From JAPUDQ01 sp964573015 (GTDB taxonomy: Bacteria > Patescibacteriota > Saccharimonadia > Saccharimonadales > Saccharimonadaceae), in assembly GCA_964573015.1 (NCBI GenBank), contig CAZNHZ010000002.1, positions 62,001 to 126,000 of the forward strand: a DNA stretch of 64,000 nucleotides. The letters are read 5' to 3'. Shown here one piece after another: positions 1 to 8,342 of this stretch (its first letter is position 1; each line of letters opens with the position of its first letter). Under the pieces are notes generated by a model. That model had not been told where the DNA came from, did no database searches, and saw only the letters and a list, made by a program, of their open reading frames with translations. A program made the translations under genes and the position numbers.

Positions 1-105
1 ATATTGTGAGTGAGGCCCCCCCGAGTCTGTATAACTTTCCAGTTCGTTTGCACATAGTTATACCATTTTGTATACACAGGTTGTACACAGAAAATATTCA
101 GACGA
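1..105. other. Intergenic region 3' of dnaA with DnaA-box-like repeats (window edge)
   Basis: This short AT-rich stretch follows the dnaA stop codon. It holds TTGTACACA at 81-89 and the related TATACACA at 71-78; the sequence TTATCCATA at 106-114 overlaps the dnaA stop and differs by one base from the classical DnaA box. The 10-mer TTGTACACAG (81-90) recurs on the other side of dnaA at 1551-1560. It may be one part of a two-part origin. The region continues beyond the window. Confidence 0.35.
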
Positions 106-1455
106 TTATCCATATAGAGCATCCCGAATCATCGATACATGTTCACGTATGACAAAATCAAGCTTGATAGATTTTTCGGTTTTTTCAACCGAATGTATAG
201 CGGTGGTATGATCTTTACGGCCGAGCTCAGTAGCAATCCTTGGAAAACTCATATGTAGTTCGCTGCGCAGCAAATACATCGCGATTTGGCGAGGTACCAC
301 AATGTGCTTATCGCGACGCGGGCTAGTAATATCGCTCACATCAATCTGAAAATGCTTGGCAGTCTTGTCAACGATTTGCTTAGGTGTGAGGTGTCCGGGC
401 CGCATTTTTTTGACATCACCCAGTAAACCGCTGGCGGTCTGCACGTCCGGTTCCAAGCCGCGCAGCTCGACGGTAGCCAGTAATTGGTTGAGAGCCCCCT
501 CGAGTTCGCGAATGTTCGTTTTGATGGCATTGGCGATAAATTCGGTCGTTTCTCTTGGTAAAGTCACCCCTGACTGGGCGGCTTTGGTATCGATAATCGC
601 ACAACGGGTTTCAAAATCAGGCATCTGGATGTCGATCGCCATACCCCACTCAAACCGACTGCGCAGACGCTCGGTCAGGGTAGGGATGCTCTTGGGCGGC
701 TTGTCCGAGCTGATAATTATTTGTTTATTAGCCTGGTGTAAGGTGTTAAAAGTATGGAAAAACTCGTCTTGGGTTACTTCCTTGCCGGCAATAAACTGCA
801 TATCATCAACAATCAAAACATCAACCGACCGGTATTTATTTGAAAACCCTTTCTTTTTGTAGCGAATACTGTCGAGAAATTCATTTACAAATGTTTCGGA
901 GCTAATGTAGAGAACCTTAAGGTCCGGCTTTTTTTTGACGATATCATTACCGACAGCTTGGATCAAGTGAGTCTTGCCGAGCCCGACGCCGCCGTAGATA
1001 AAGAGGGGATTGTATTTTGTACCCGGAGAGGTGGCAACTGCTTGACAGGCTGCGTAGGCGAGATCGTTATTTCCTCCGACAATATAGTTTTCAAATGTAT
1101 ATTTTGGGTTGAGGCCGACTGTAGTGGTTGATGATTTGGTTCGATTAATCTTAATATGCGGGGCGCTAAACACTCGGTTGTTTTCATTATTTTTTTGGCG
1201 CTCTGAAGCAATCTGATAGATAATTTTTTCCGGCGAAACCCCATGCTTTTTTAGTATCGACCGGACGATTTCATCAAATCTGACCTCAAATTGTTGCTTG
1301 GCAAATATATTTGGCACCGTGACATACATGACATCACCATCAACCGCCTGGAGGTTGGTTTTTTTAAACCAGGTGACATAAGTAGCATGCGATAGTCCGA
1401 TCTCAACTTCGGCTAATACAGCTTTCCATAACTGATTTTGTTCGTCAGTAGTCAC
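106..1455 (-). CDS. dnaA: Chromosomal replication initiator protein DnaA
   Basis: DnaA is the AAA+ ATPase that binds DnaA boxes at oriC, opens the duplex and loads the replicative helicase. At 449 aa it has the usual length. Domain I covers about residues 1-80 and a short linker follows. The AAA+ core has a Walker A motif GGVGLGKT at 155-162 and a Walker B with VDD near 215. The C-terminal DNA-binding helix-turn-helix carries the signature GRKDHTTAIHS. The start is a GTG (1453-1455) behind an AGGAGG ribosome-binding site. It is transcribed divergently from rpmH, with origin-like sequence between them. dnaN is not seen downstream inside the window. Confidence 0.98.
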   Translation of the reverse strand: MTTDEQNQLWKAVLAEVEIGLSHATYVTWFKKTNLQAVDGDVMYVTVPNIFAKQQFEVRFDEIVRSILKKHGVSPEKIIYQIASERQKNNENNRVFSAPHIKINRTKSSTTTVGLNPKYTFENYIVGGNNDLAYAACQAVATSPGTKYNPLFIYGGVGLGKTHLIQAVGNDIVKKKPDLKVLYISSETFVNEFLDSIRYKKKGFSNKYRSVDVLIVDDMQFIAGKEVTQDEFFHTFNTLHQANKQIIISSDKPPKSIPTLTERLRSRFEWGMAIDIQMPDFETRCAIIDTKAAQSGVTLPRETTEFIANAIKTNIRELEGALNQLLATVELRGLEPDVQTASGLLGDVKKMRPGHLTPKQIVDKTAKHFQIDVSDITSPRRDKHIVVPRQIAMYLLRSELHMSFPRIATELGRKDHTTAIHSVEKTEKSIKLDFVIREHVSMIRDALYG

Positions 1456-1697
1456 AGGCCTCCTTTTGGTACTATCTACTATACTGTATTAGCAGCGGTT
1501 TTCCACAATAGATTATTTATTATAAGGAGGGTAGGTGATAGAAGGACTATTTGTACACAGATGATCACGTCATCTGTTATATCTGGGGAAAAGTCAAGTA
1601 AAGCTGTGGAAAACATATGTATACAGAAACACTATTTTACAAAAAAGCAAACATTGGTCTTGAGAATTTTACTTTCTTGAGGTAGTATAGAGGTCAT
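1456..1697. other. oriC: Candidate replication origin (oriC) between dnaA and rpmH
   Basis: The 242-bp divergent intergenic region carries TTTTCCACA at 1499-1507, its inverted copy TGTGGAAAA at 1605-1613, and TTGTACACA at 1551-1559. All are close to the DnaA-box consensus TTWTNCACA. An AT-rich tract (gattatttattat, about 1511-1523) could serve as an unwinding element. The location between dnaA and rpmH is a classical oriC position. The call rests on motifs and position; strand-skew data would be needed to confirm it. Confidence 0.5.
1660..1688 (+). promoter_or_regulatory. Putative promoter of the rpmH-rnpA-yidC-jag operon
   Basis: TTGAGA (1660-1665), a 17-bp spacer and TAGTAT (1683-1688) form a plausible sigma-70-type promoter. 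The -10 ends only nine bases before the rpmH start codon, so the transcript would have almost no leader even though a GAGG lies just before the ATG. A farther upstream start remains possible. Confidence 0.4.
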
Positions 1698-1835
1698 ATG
1701 CCAAAGCGAACATATCAACCCAAAAATCGTCGTCGTGCACGCGTGCATGGTTTTCGAGCCCGCATGAGCAGCAAGGCCGGCAGGCTAGTGCTCAAGGCTC
1801 GCAAGCTAAAGCAACGCGCCAAAATAAGTATTTAA
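1698..1835 (+). CDS. rpmH: 50S ribosomal protein L34
   Basis: This 45-residue, strongly basic protein begins MPKRTYQPKNRRRARVHGF and contains the L34 pattern of R/K-rich sequence around RMSSKAGR. L34 is a component of the large ribosomal subunit. It opens the usual rpmH-rnpA-yidC-jag cluster. The stop is TAA at 1833-1835. Its length and the adjacent rnpA make the assignment safe. Confidence 0.96.
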   Translation: MPKRTYQPKNRRRARVHGFRARMSSKAGRLVLKARKLKQRAKISI

Positions 1836-1903
1836 AATATTTATTATATTTTGTCAAATAGCCATAAGTTGGTGGTTGTTTGTTTTTATGACATCATATA
1901 AGT

Positions 1904-2263
1904 ATGCCTCCAGCCGAAAATCGTTTTCATACTGAGCGTAGTGTCCGCCGCGTTATGCAATATGGCCGGCCAATACGGAGCCGTTATACTACGGTTCGTG
2001 TAGTAGATAGCCGCCACCCTGCCAGCCGCGTAGCGGTTATAGTCTCCAAAAAAGTATTCAAGTCCGCTGTCAAGCGCAACCGAATACGTCGCCGGATTTA
2101 CAATATTGTGCGACATGATATTTTACATACGAAACCGTCTGTCGATATAACTATCAATGTTTTTTCACCGGATGTATTAATTATCGATCATCGATTACTG
2201 TCTCGAGACATTCTCACCCTGCTTCAGGCTGGTTTACAGTCTGCTCGCTCTCGTAAAACATGA
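1904..2263 (+). CDS. rnpA: Ribonuclease P protein component
   Basis: RnpA is the protein cofactor of RNase P, which removes the 5' leader of tRNA precursors. The 119-aa protein has the family core near residues 45-70: VSKKVFKSAVKRNRIRRR, matching the RNR-type basic helix of the RnpA fold. An N-terminal basic stretch (RSVRRVMQYG) matches the usual start of the fold. It lies between rpmH and yidC, the standard position. The RNase P RNA gene is not in the window. The stop codon is TGA. Confidence 0.95.
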   Translation: MPPAENRFHTERSVRRVMQYGRPIRSRYTTVRVVDSRHPASRVAVIVSKKVFKSAVKRNRIRRRIYNIVRHDILHTKPSVDITINVFSPDVLIIDHRLLSRDILTLLQAGLQSARSRKT

Positions 2264-2298
2264 TATACTATAGCTAATCTAAAATAGATTGGAGTGAT

Positions 2299-3270
2299 AT
2301 GTCTTGGTTTGACACACTAGTTGTACAGCCGATTTTCAACATTCTTATGGCGCTTTATGCTTTGGTGCCGGGTAATGATTTTGGTATTGCGGTTATCATA
2401 TTTGCAGTGGTGGTGCGACTGCTTATGTGGCCGCTTATCAAAAAACAATTACACCAAACTAAATTACAGAGATCTATCCAGCCGGAATTAAAGAAAATCA
2501 AGCAACAAGCCGCAGGCAACAAACAGCTTGAGGGACAGCTCATGCTCGAACTGTATCGCGAACGCGGTGTTAATCCGTTTGCTCCGCTTGGAGTTTTAAT
2601 TGTTCAGTTACCGATTTTTATCGCCCTATACCGGGTGATTATGATGATCTCTAATCACCGGGATCAGCTGGCTTCATGGTTTTATAGTGGAGTAAAAGAC
2701 TGGCCGTCATTGGCTGCCGTTGTGTCAGACCCGACTAAGCTAAACGAAACCCTACTGCAGTTGATAGACCTTACTAAGCCGGTACTCCATAACGGATCGT
2801 GGTATCTGCCCGCACTACTACTAGCGCTAGCGGCGACATTTTTTCAGTGGTATCAGAGTAAGCAAATCACTCCCCAGGCAGAGAGTGGTAAACGACTGCG
2901 GGATATTTTAAAAGAGAGCGCCGCTACCGGCAAACAGGCCGATCAAGCCGAAGTCAGTGCGGCTATGGGTAATGGTATGCTTAAAATTATTCCAATCATC
3001 GCGCTTAGCTCGATGATTCTTATTCCGATCCCCGGTGCCCTACTGCTCTTTTATGCGGTATCAAGTATCGTTGCTGTGTTGCAACAACGCCGAGTCCTTG
3101 ACGAAGATGTCGAAGAAATGGAAGAACTTGCCGCGGTGAAATCACCACCCAAAAAAACGTCTACAACTAAGCGCGCTGATGAAGCGATTGAAGCAGAAGT
3201 AATCACCACACCAAATCGAAAGGTGAAAAAACCGGTTCAAAAGCGCCGGAAAGGAAGTAAGGTACGCTAA
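2299..3270 (+). CDS. yidC: Membrane protein insertase YidC/Oxa1 family
   Basis: YidC inserts membrane proteins, alone or with SecYEG. The 323-aa protein has the short Gram-positive/CPR form with no large periplasmic domain. It has an N-terminal hydrophobic segment near residue 10, the conserved FGIAVIIFAVVVRLLMWPL segment near residues 28-46 with the central positively charged arginine, a hairpin loop rich in K/Q (about 50-90), and further membrane segments near 100-117, 170-185 and 235-265. The C-terminus is lysine-rich (about 285-323), as in ribosome-binding YidC tails. The start has a GGAG ribosome-binding site. Its stop overlaps the next start (TAATG), so the two are translationally coupled. 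Confidence 0.95.
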   Translation: MSWFDTLVVQPIFNILMALYALVPGNDFGIAVIIFAVVVRLLMWPLIKKQLHQTKLQRSIQPELKKIKQQAAGNKQLEGQLMLELYRERGVNPFAPLGVLIVQLPIFIALYRVIMMISNHRDQLASWFYSGVKDWPSLAAVVSDPTKLNETLLQLIDLTKPVLHNGSWYLPALLLALAATFFQWYQSKQITPQAESGKRLRDILKESAATGKQADQAEVSAAMGNGMLKIIPIIALSSMILIPIPGALLLFYAVSSIVAVLQQRRVLDEDVEEMEELAAVKSPPKKTSTTKRADEAIEAEVITTPNRKVKKPVQKRRKGSKVR

Positions 3271-3737
3271 TGGATCGCGAAGCATCAATTGTTTTTGCCA
3301 AAAAATATCTCGAGGATATCCTGTCGTTTTTTGGACTAAATACCGAGGTCTATGCAACGGCAGATGAGGAAGTTATCGAACTGCATGTTCCATCGACACA
3401 TCTCAATGGATTTTTGATCGGACAGCGCGGCGAGACACTGCGGAGTCTGCAGTTTATGATTGCGACGACACTCAAAAATAACGACGCCGCGCTCAACCGC
3501 GTCAATGTAGATATCGCCGACTACAAAAAGCACCGCTACGATCGACTAGCTGAGCAAGCGCGTGAATGGATCGAAGCAGTTCGAAGCACCGGCGAGCCCA
3601 AGCATCTCGACCCGATGAACGCCGCCGAGCGCCGCATCGTACACAAGACGGTTGCTGAGTACGGTGATGTCGATACAAACTCCGAAGGTGAAGGCCGTGA
3701 TCGGCATGTCGTGCTCATGAAAAAATCAGAAAGCTAG
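3270..3737 (+). CDS. jag: Jag/KhpB-type RNA-binding protein (KH + R3H)
   Basis: KhpB (Jag) proteins bind RNA and are usually encoded after yidC. This 155-aa protein has a KH domain with the GxxG loop in LIGQRGETLRSLQF (about residues 50-63), followed by an R3H-type segment with MNAAERRIVHKTVAEY (about residues 115-130) containing the RxxxH pattern. The N-terminal Jag-N domain seen in longer relatives is absent or very short. The start overlaps the yidC stop by one base. Confidence 0.92.
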   Translation: MDREASIVFAKKYLEDILSFFGLNTEVYATADEEVIELHVPSTHLNGFLIGQRGETLRSLQFMIATTLKNNDAALNRVNVDIADYKKHRYDRLAEQAREWIEAVRSTGEPKHLDPMNAAERRIVHKTVAEYGDVDTNSEGEGRDRHVVLMKKSES

Positions 3738-3743
3738 ATAGTA

Positions 3744-4841
3744 TTAGAGACCGAGTGCTTTTCGGTAGACCTCTACGGTCTGCTCGGCCATCCGCTGCCA
3801 TGAAAATTCTTTGACCCGAGCTGTTCCCTTTTTGATCATCTCTCGTCTCATTGCAACGTTATGAATGACGCGATCGATAGTGCTTGCCATGTCATCGATG
3901 TCAAAAGGATTGAAATACTGTGCTGCATCTCCATAAATCTCAGGCAAGCACGCAGCGTTACTACTGATAAGCGGAGCGTCATGTTTCATTGCTTCGACAC
4001 CAGGTAGCCCAAATCCTTCTATTATTGACGGCACGACGACTGCCCGGCAGTTATTGTATAGCCATACTAATTCGTCATCAGTGACGAGGTTGGTAAAAAT
4101 GATATTTTTATATCCACTGGCTTCGACCCAATTCTTGTTGAGTGCAACCGCATCCTTAATCTTTCCGGCGAAAACAAGCAGTAACTTCGGATGCTTTTTG
4201 AGCAGGAGTTGGTGAGCATGGATGAGTCGGCGTACGTTTTTATGCTCATTTTGTTGGCCGACAAACAATATATATTGAGCACTGTTATCGATAATGTCTG
4301 GTTTTGTCGGAGTAGTGCTGAGTGTATCTGCAGCAAGATGTGTGACAGTGATTTTTTCTGGTGATATACGAGCAAACTTCGCATATTGCTGTCGTGTAAA
4401 TTCACTGATAGTTAGTATATGTCTAGATGTATGTCCGATGACGAAAAAGACAAGAAACCCTACCATTTTTTTAATCTGAAAGACAAGTTTATTTTTATGT
4501 TCAGGTGTTATTTTGAGTAAGGTTAGATCCAGGACTGACGTTACATGAGGTCGTAGGTAGAGGATTGGTTGTTGCGGCATACAGAAATGCACAAGGTCAG
4601 CATGCAGGCTGTAAAGCTGTCTAAAAAATCCAAACTGTTCGCCAAGTGAATAACTCTTATAGTCCGATGGAACTACTGAAAAATTAGCGTTTTTCGGCTT
4701 CCAATAGTCCAGATCCGAGGATGGTATCAGTACGATATATTCATTTGTTTTATCAACGTCCTGGAGATGAGAGAGCATGCGCTCGATATACCTCCCGGTC
4801 GTACTCCGTATGATTCTTGCATCGATAACTATTCTTGCCAT
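3744..4841 (-). CDS. Glycosyltransferase family 4 (GT-B)
   Basis: This enzyme is predicted to transfer a sugar from a nucleotide donor onto a growing glycan at the inner face of the membrane. The start MARIVIDARIIRS at 4841 is chosen because it matches the N-terminus of related enzymes (VIDARxxRxTGRYIERML); the open frame continues upstream to 5003 without family similarity. The C-terminal donor-binding domain has ILFVGQQNEHKN and the EGFGLPGVEAM motif with the GT4 EX7E glutamates. It is convergent with jag (6 bp gap) and divergent from gmd. The precise linkage cannot be told; a mannosyl- or rhamnosyltransferase fits the locus. Confidence 0.85.
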   Translation of the reverse strand: MARIVIDARIIRSTTGRYIERMLSHLQDVDKTNEYIVLIPSSDLDYWKPKNANFSVVPSDYKSYSLGEQFGFFRQLYSLHADLVHFCMPQQPILYLRPHVTSVLDLTLLKITPEHKNKLVFQIKKMVGFLVFFVIGHTSRHILTISEFTRQQYAKFARISPEKITVTHLAADTLSTTPTKPDIIDNSAQYILFVGQQNEHKNVRRLIHAHQLLLKKHPKLLLVFAGKIKDAVALNKNWVEASGYKNIIFTNLVTDDELVWLYNNCRAVVVPSIIEGFGLPGVEAMKHDAPLISSNAACLPEIYGDAAQYFNPFDIDDMASTIDRVIHNVAMRREMIKKGTARVKEFSWQRMAEQTVEVYRKALGL

Positions 4842-4917
4842 TACTGATAGTATACGTCGTTGATGAGTAACATCAAAAATCAATTGTGTTGCAGGGCCTA
4901 TGTCCGCCCTACGATGG

Positions 4918-4946
4918 TATAATAATATACAGAACAATATAGGAGG
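4918..4946 (+). promoter_or_regulatory. -10 element and ribosome-binding site of gmd
   Basis: A perfect TATAAT lies at 4918-4923 and AGGAGG at 4941-4946, three bases before the gmd ATG. No good -35 hexamer is seen at the ideal distance. The 108-bp gap to the divergent glycosyltransferase presumably also holds that gene's promoter. Confidence 0.45.
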
Positions 4947-4949
4947 ATT

Positions 4950-5984
4950 ATGGCTGCGAAGCGAGCATTTATTACGGGTACTGCCGGGCAAGACGGCGGG
5001 CATTTGGCAAAATTACTTCATGAAAAAGGCTATGAAGTCTACGGGACACTCAGAGGTCAACTGGAAGCAAGCCATCTCAGATATCAGAGCTTTAAAAGTG
5101 AATTTCCATATGTCAATGTAGTCATGGCGGACATTCTTGATCTGTCTGCGCTAACACGCGCCATGCAGGATATCAAGCCAGACGAAGTCTATAACCTTGC
5201 TGCTATCAGTCATGTCGGGTATTCATTCCGAGATCCATTGATGACCGCCGATGTGACTGGTAAATCAGTTCTCAACCTGCTTGAAGCGATCCGTTTGGCT
5301 GGGCTGGAAAAAACAACGCGTTTTTATCAAGCATCGACATCTGAGATGTTTGGCGGCCTCGACTACAATCGTCCAGAAAAAGGATATAACGAGGATTCAC
5401 CTTTTCATCCTCGTAGTCCATATGGTGTCGCAAAACTGTATGGGTACTGGATAACGAGAAACTACCGTGAGAGTTACGGTATGTATGCAGTCAGCGGTAT
5501 ATTGTTTAACCACGAGGGTGAGCGTCGTGGCCCTGAGTTCGTGACACGAAAGATTAGCTTAGCGGCTGTTGCTATCAAACAAGGTAAACAAGAGGTTCTT
5601 GAGCTGGGCAATCTCGATGCGAAACGCGACTGGGGTTACGCTGGCGATTACGTCGAAGGAATGTGGCGTATTCTGCAGCAAGAAGCGAGTGAGCCGAAAG
5701 ACTATGTGTTAGCAACAGGTGAAACACACTCTATTCGTGAGTTTGTCGAAATCGCTTTTAAAGAGGTTGGTACAAATATAACCTGGCAAGGTGAAGGCGA
5801 GAGCGAAGTTGGTGTTGACGAAAACGGAGTGACTCGTGTCCGCATCAATCCAGAATTCTACCGTCCAGCAGAAGTAGATCTGCTCCTGGGTGATCCTACA
5901 AGAGCCGAACAAGAGCTGGGTTGGAAACGAGCAGTAGAGTTTCCAGGCCTTGTGAAGTTGATGATAGAACACGATCTAAAGTAA
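4950..5984 (+). CDS. gmd: GDP-mannose 4,6-dehydratase
   Basis: Gmd converts GDP-D-mannose to GDP-4-keto-6-deoxy-mannose, the first step to GDP-D-rhamnose or GDP-L-fucose. The 344-aa protein is an extended SDR enzyme: an NADP-binding GTAGQDG motif at residues 10-16, the STSEMFG segment with the catalytic Ser/Thr and Glu, an active-site YGVAK (YxxxK), and the Gmd-typical NHEGERRGPEFVTRK. Length is close to the family norm. It ends in a bidirectional terminator facing the nudix-rmd pair. Together with rmd (6550-7452) and manC (23551-24597) it supplies GDP-D-rhamnose. Confidence 0.95.
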   Translation: MAAKRAFITGTAGQDGGHLAKLLHEKGYEVYGTLRGQLEASHLRYQSFKSEFPYVNVVMADILDLSALTRAMQDIKPDEVYNLAAISHVGYSFRDPLMTADVTGKSVLNLLEAIRLAGLEKTTRFYQASTSEMFGGLDYNRPEKGYNEDSPFHPRSPYGVAKLYGYWITRNYRESYGMYAVSGILFNHEGERRGPEFVTRKISLAAVAIKQGKQEVLELGNLDAKRDWGYAGDYVEGMWRILQQEASEPKDYVLATGETHSIREFVEIAFKEVGTNITWQGEGESEVGVDENGVTRVRINPEFYRPAEVDLLLGDPTRAEQELGWKRAVEFPGLVKLMIEHDLK

Positions 5985-5998
5985 GCAAGGATTGATTG

Positions 5999-6030
5999 AA
6001 AAGACAAGGGCTAGATAACCCTTGTCTTTT
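5999..6030. terminator. Bidirectional rho-independent terminator between gmd and the nudix gene
   Basis: A perfect 12-bp stem (5999-6010 pairs with 6019-6030; arm AAAAGACAAGGG) has an 8-base loop, with A and T runs at the outer ends of the stem. It can end both the plus-strand gmd transcript and the minus-strand nudix/rmd transcript, and includes the last codons and stop of the nudix gene. Confidence 0.85.
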
Positions 6031-6553
6031 TATATGCTTTATATTGTGCCCTACCAGCTAACAATGTATAGTTACGGACTTCATTTGTGGCTATCATATG
6101 GTCGATATCTTCCTCAGTAAACCAAAAATATTCGAATAACTCCTCAGGATCTTTCTCGGCTTCTGTTTTTGAGAGGTTGCTTGCGAGGTAGACATACATT
6201 TTTTGTGATGAACGACGATTGTGCACGTAAAACCACCCAAGCGGCTCAAGTTTTTCTGCTGCAAGATTTGCTTCTTCTGCAAGCTCTCGCCTTGCACCAT
6301 CTTCAGGACTCTCGCCTTTATTGACTGCCCCACCAGGTAGTTGGTAAAGTACTTCATCGGGCGGATAACTATATTCTTCCTGGATTAGAAACTTACCCTC
6401 AGTATCGACAGCAAGAACCATCGCAGCATCTTCACGTGTGCTGAAATGTAGGTACTTCGTTCGCAGGCCACAAGGTAATTGCACATCGTCTTCATACAAA
6501 GTTATACGTGGGTGATCAAATAGTTTTTTAGAGGCTAGACGCTTCCATTTCAT
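6011..6553 (-). CDS. NUDIX hydrolase (ADP-ribose / nucleotide-sugar pyrophosphatase-like)
   Basis: Nudix enzymes cleave nucleoside diphosphates linked to another moiety. The 180-aa protein has the Nudix box GAVNKGESPEDGARRELAEE in place, with G-x5-E-x7-REL-x-EE; the final conserved Gly after EE is replaced by Asn (EEANL). The overall shape, with an N-terminal strand region before the box, resembles ADP-ribose or ADP/GDP-sugar pyrophosphatases. Its start overlaps the rmd stop (ATGA), so it is translationally coupled to rmd. That suggests, without proving, a role in GDP-sugar turnover. Confidence 0.85.
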   Translation of the reverse strand: MKWKRLASKKLFDHPRITLYEDDVQLPCGLRTKYLHFSTREDAAMVLAVDTEGKFLIQEEYSYPPDEVLYQLPGGAVNKGESPEDGARRELAEEANLAAEKLEPLGWFYVHNRRSSQKMYVYLASNLSKTEAEKDPEELFEYFWFTEEDIDHMIATNEVRNYTLLAGRAQYKAYKKTRVI

Positions 6554-7452
6554 GAGAGTGATAGAGCAATATCTTCTATCGTTTTTTCTATAGGAATCTG
6601 TGACACCCAGCCAGTGTCGGATTGTAGACGAGTGGCACTCCCTACGATCTCCATAATATCGGTTGGTCGAACAAGAGTAGAGTCAATTTTATACGTCACA
6701 TCATCGCGCCCTAGGGCTTTTTGGATAAGTGAAAAGATTTCCTTACCCGAATAACTCTTACCCGAACATACATTGTATAGGTTATCGCCTAATGTATCTG
6801 CGAGCGCTAACTCAGCATAAGCGCGAACTATGTCACGTACGTCAGTGTAATCACGTTTCGTGTCAAGGTTTCCGACCGATACCACTCCATTTTTTTCTGC
6901 TTTGCTGATTTTTTCAAATAGGTCAGGAACAATAAAACCAGGCATCTGACCAGGCCCGATGTGATTAAATGGCCGAACGACGATACACTCTAATCCTCGG
7001 TTACGATAATAACAGCACTGATTTTCATTGAGTACTTTGCTGACTGCATAGGGTGACGTATATCCTATAGCCGACCGTTCGGTTATCGGCATTGGCTGAT
7101 GAGGGTCATAGATAGCTCCACTGCTCACAGCTATGATACGCGGTTTCTTTGCTTGCTTGAGAAAGTGTTCACATAGATGAGTGAGCATAGCACTGTTGAG
7201 ATTGATATATGTCTGAGGATCATCATACGATGGTCCGACAGCAGCTAATCCAGCGAGATGGATAACAGCATCTGCTTCCACGATACTTTCTGGGAAGCCG
7301 TCAGCAAGATCGATCTGATAGTAATCATCAGTGAGCGAACAAGTATCTTCACGGCCTACCCCGATGACTCTATGTCCTCGGTGCTCTAGCTCTGCAGTGA
7401 GATGACCACCTACAAAGCCATTGATACCAGTGATCACAACAGAATTGGTCAT
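6550..7452 (-). CDS. rmd: NAD(P)-dependent SDR, likely GDP-6-deoxy-D-mannose reductase
   Basis: This enzyme is predicted to reduce GDP-4-keto-6-deoxy-D-mannose to GDP-D-rhamnose. The 300-aa extended SDR has the Rossmann motif GINGFVG at residues 9-15, a Ser in VSSGAIYD, and the catalytic tyrosine/lysine in YAVSK. The segment RPFNHIGPGQMPGFIVPDL is characteristic of Rmd-type reductases. The nearby gmd supplies its substrate. A C4 epimerase or other NDP-sugar reductase is the main alternative. The nudix gene follows with a 4-base overlap. Confidence 0.85.
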   Translation of the reverse strand: MTNSVVITGINGFVGGHLTAELEHRGHRVIGVGREDTCSLTDDYYQIDLADGFPESIVEADAVIHLAGLAAVGPSYDDPQTYINLNSAMLTHLCEHFLKQAKKPRIIAVSSGAIYDPHQPMPITERSAIGYTSPYAVSKVLNENQCCYYRNRGLECIVVRPFNHIGPGQMPGFIVPDLFEKISKAEKNGVVSVGNLDTKRDYTDVRDIVRAYAELALADTLGDNLYNVCSGKSYSGKEIFSLIQKALGRDDVTYKIDSTLVRPTDIMEIVGSATRLQSDTGWVSQIPIEKTIEDIALSLS

Positions 7453-7498
7453 ATCTTATAGTATACTGATTTGCTACCCAGTTTGCCACATTATCAGA

Positions 7499-7504
7499 TA
7501 TAAT
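7499..7504 (+). promoter_or_regulatory. -10 element of the wzm-wzt transcript
   Basis: A perfect TATAAT ends 11 bases before the wzm ATG, which would leave a leader of only a few bases. No convincing -35 at 17 bp is seen. GTGAGAG between the two may act as a weak ribosome-binding site. Confidence 0.4.
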
Positions 7505-7515
7505 AGTGAGAGTCT

Positions 7516-8340
7516 ATGCAAAACATTTTGGCCAAATCTATATCTAGATACCGCTACTCCGTCATACTGCTCAAGCAGCTCGTGATAACTGATTTCAAAC
7601 TTCGATACAAAGGCTCAGTTCTCGGGTATGTCTGGACACTACTCAAGCCACTATCACTGTTTGTGGTCATGTATATCGTCTTTATCCATTTTCTAAAATT
7701 TGGTGCGGGTGAGCCGCATTTTGCAGTAGCGCTACTGCTCGGTATCGTATTTTGGAATTACTTTACTGAAGTAACGATGAATGGCATGTCGGCTATCGTC
7801 GGCAAGGGTGATCTCATGCGTAAACTCAATTTTCCCCGCTATGTCATCGTCGTAGCAGGATCATTCTCTGCATTTATCAATCTCGTTATTAACCTTGCGG
7901 TTGTACTAGTTTTGATCGTGATAAATGGAGTAGATCTATCGTCTCGGATATTTCTCATGATTCCGATAGTGATAGAGCTCTTTGCGTTTTCACTAGGAGT
8001 GGCCTTTTTGCTGGCAGCTCTCTTTGTCAAACTCAGGGATATTAACTATATATGGGAATTACTATTACAAGTCGGTTTCTATGCGACGCCGATATTTTAT
8101 CCTATCAGTATGATTACGAATGTATCGCTCGATGCTGCAAAAATTGCTCTACTAAACCCCATGGCTCAGATGATACAGGACGCACGATACGCCGTGATAT
8201 CACCAACGACTGAGACAGTATGGTCGATATTTGATATGAGCTGGCATACGATGATACCGATAGCTATTGTCGTGACCGTAACTGTACTATCGGCGTGGTA
8301 TTTTAGGCATGCATCACCGGGATTTGCGGAGGACGTGTAG
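7516..8340 (+). CDS. wzm: ABC-2 type polysaccharide export permease (Wzm-like)
   Basis: Wzm-type permeases form the channel that carries undecaprenyl-linked polysaccharide or teichoic-acid-like polymers across the membrane. The 274-aa protein has the ABC-2 architecture: a cytoplasmic N-terminal amphipathic stretch (LVITDFKLRYKGSVLGYVWTL), then about six hydrophobic segments (about residues 38-60, 70-85, 112-135, 145-178, 185-202, 245-262). The segment QVGFYATPIFYPISM is typical of O-antigen/TagG permeases. It is followed after 2 bp by the ATPase gene. Confidence 0.92.
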   Translation: MQNILAKSISRYRYSVILLKQLVITDFKLRYKGSVLGYVWTLLKPLSLFVVMYIVFIHFLKFGAGEPHFAVALLLGIVFWNYFTEVTMNGMSAIVGKGDLMRKLNFPRYVIVVAGSFSAFINLVINLAVVLVLIVINGVDLSSRIFLMIPIVIELFAFSLGVAFLLAALFVKLRDINYIWELLLQVGFYATPIFYPISMITNVSLDAAKIALLNPMAQMIQDARYAVISPTTETVWSIFDMSWHTMIPIAIVVTVTVLSAWYFRHASPGFAEDV

Positions 8341-8342
8341 AT

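Noticed and set aside
2261..2263. Genetic code 25 (UGA = Gly)
   Set aside because: Genes such as rnpA end at UGA with normal protein length and conserved ends, so the standard bacterial code applies.
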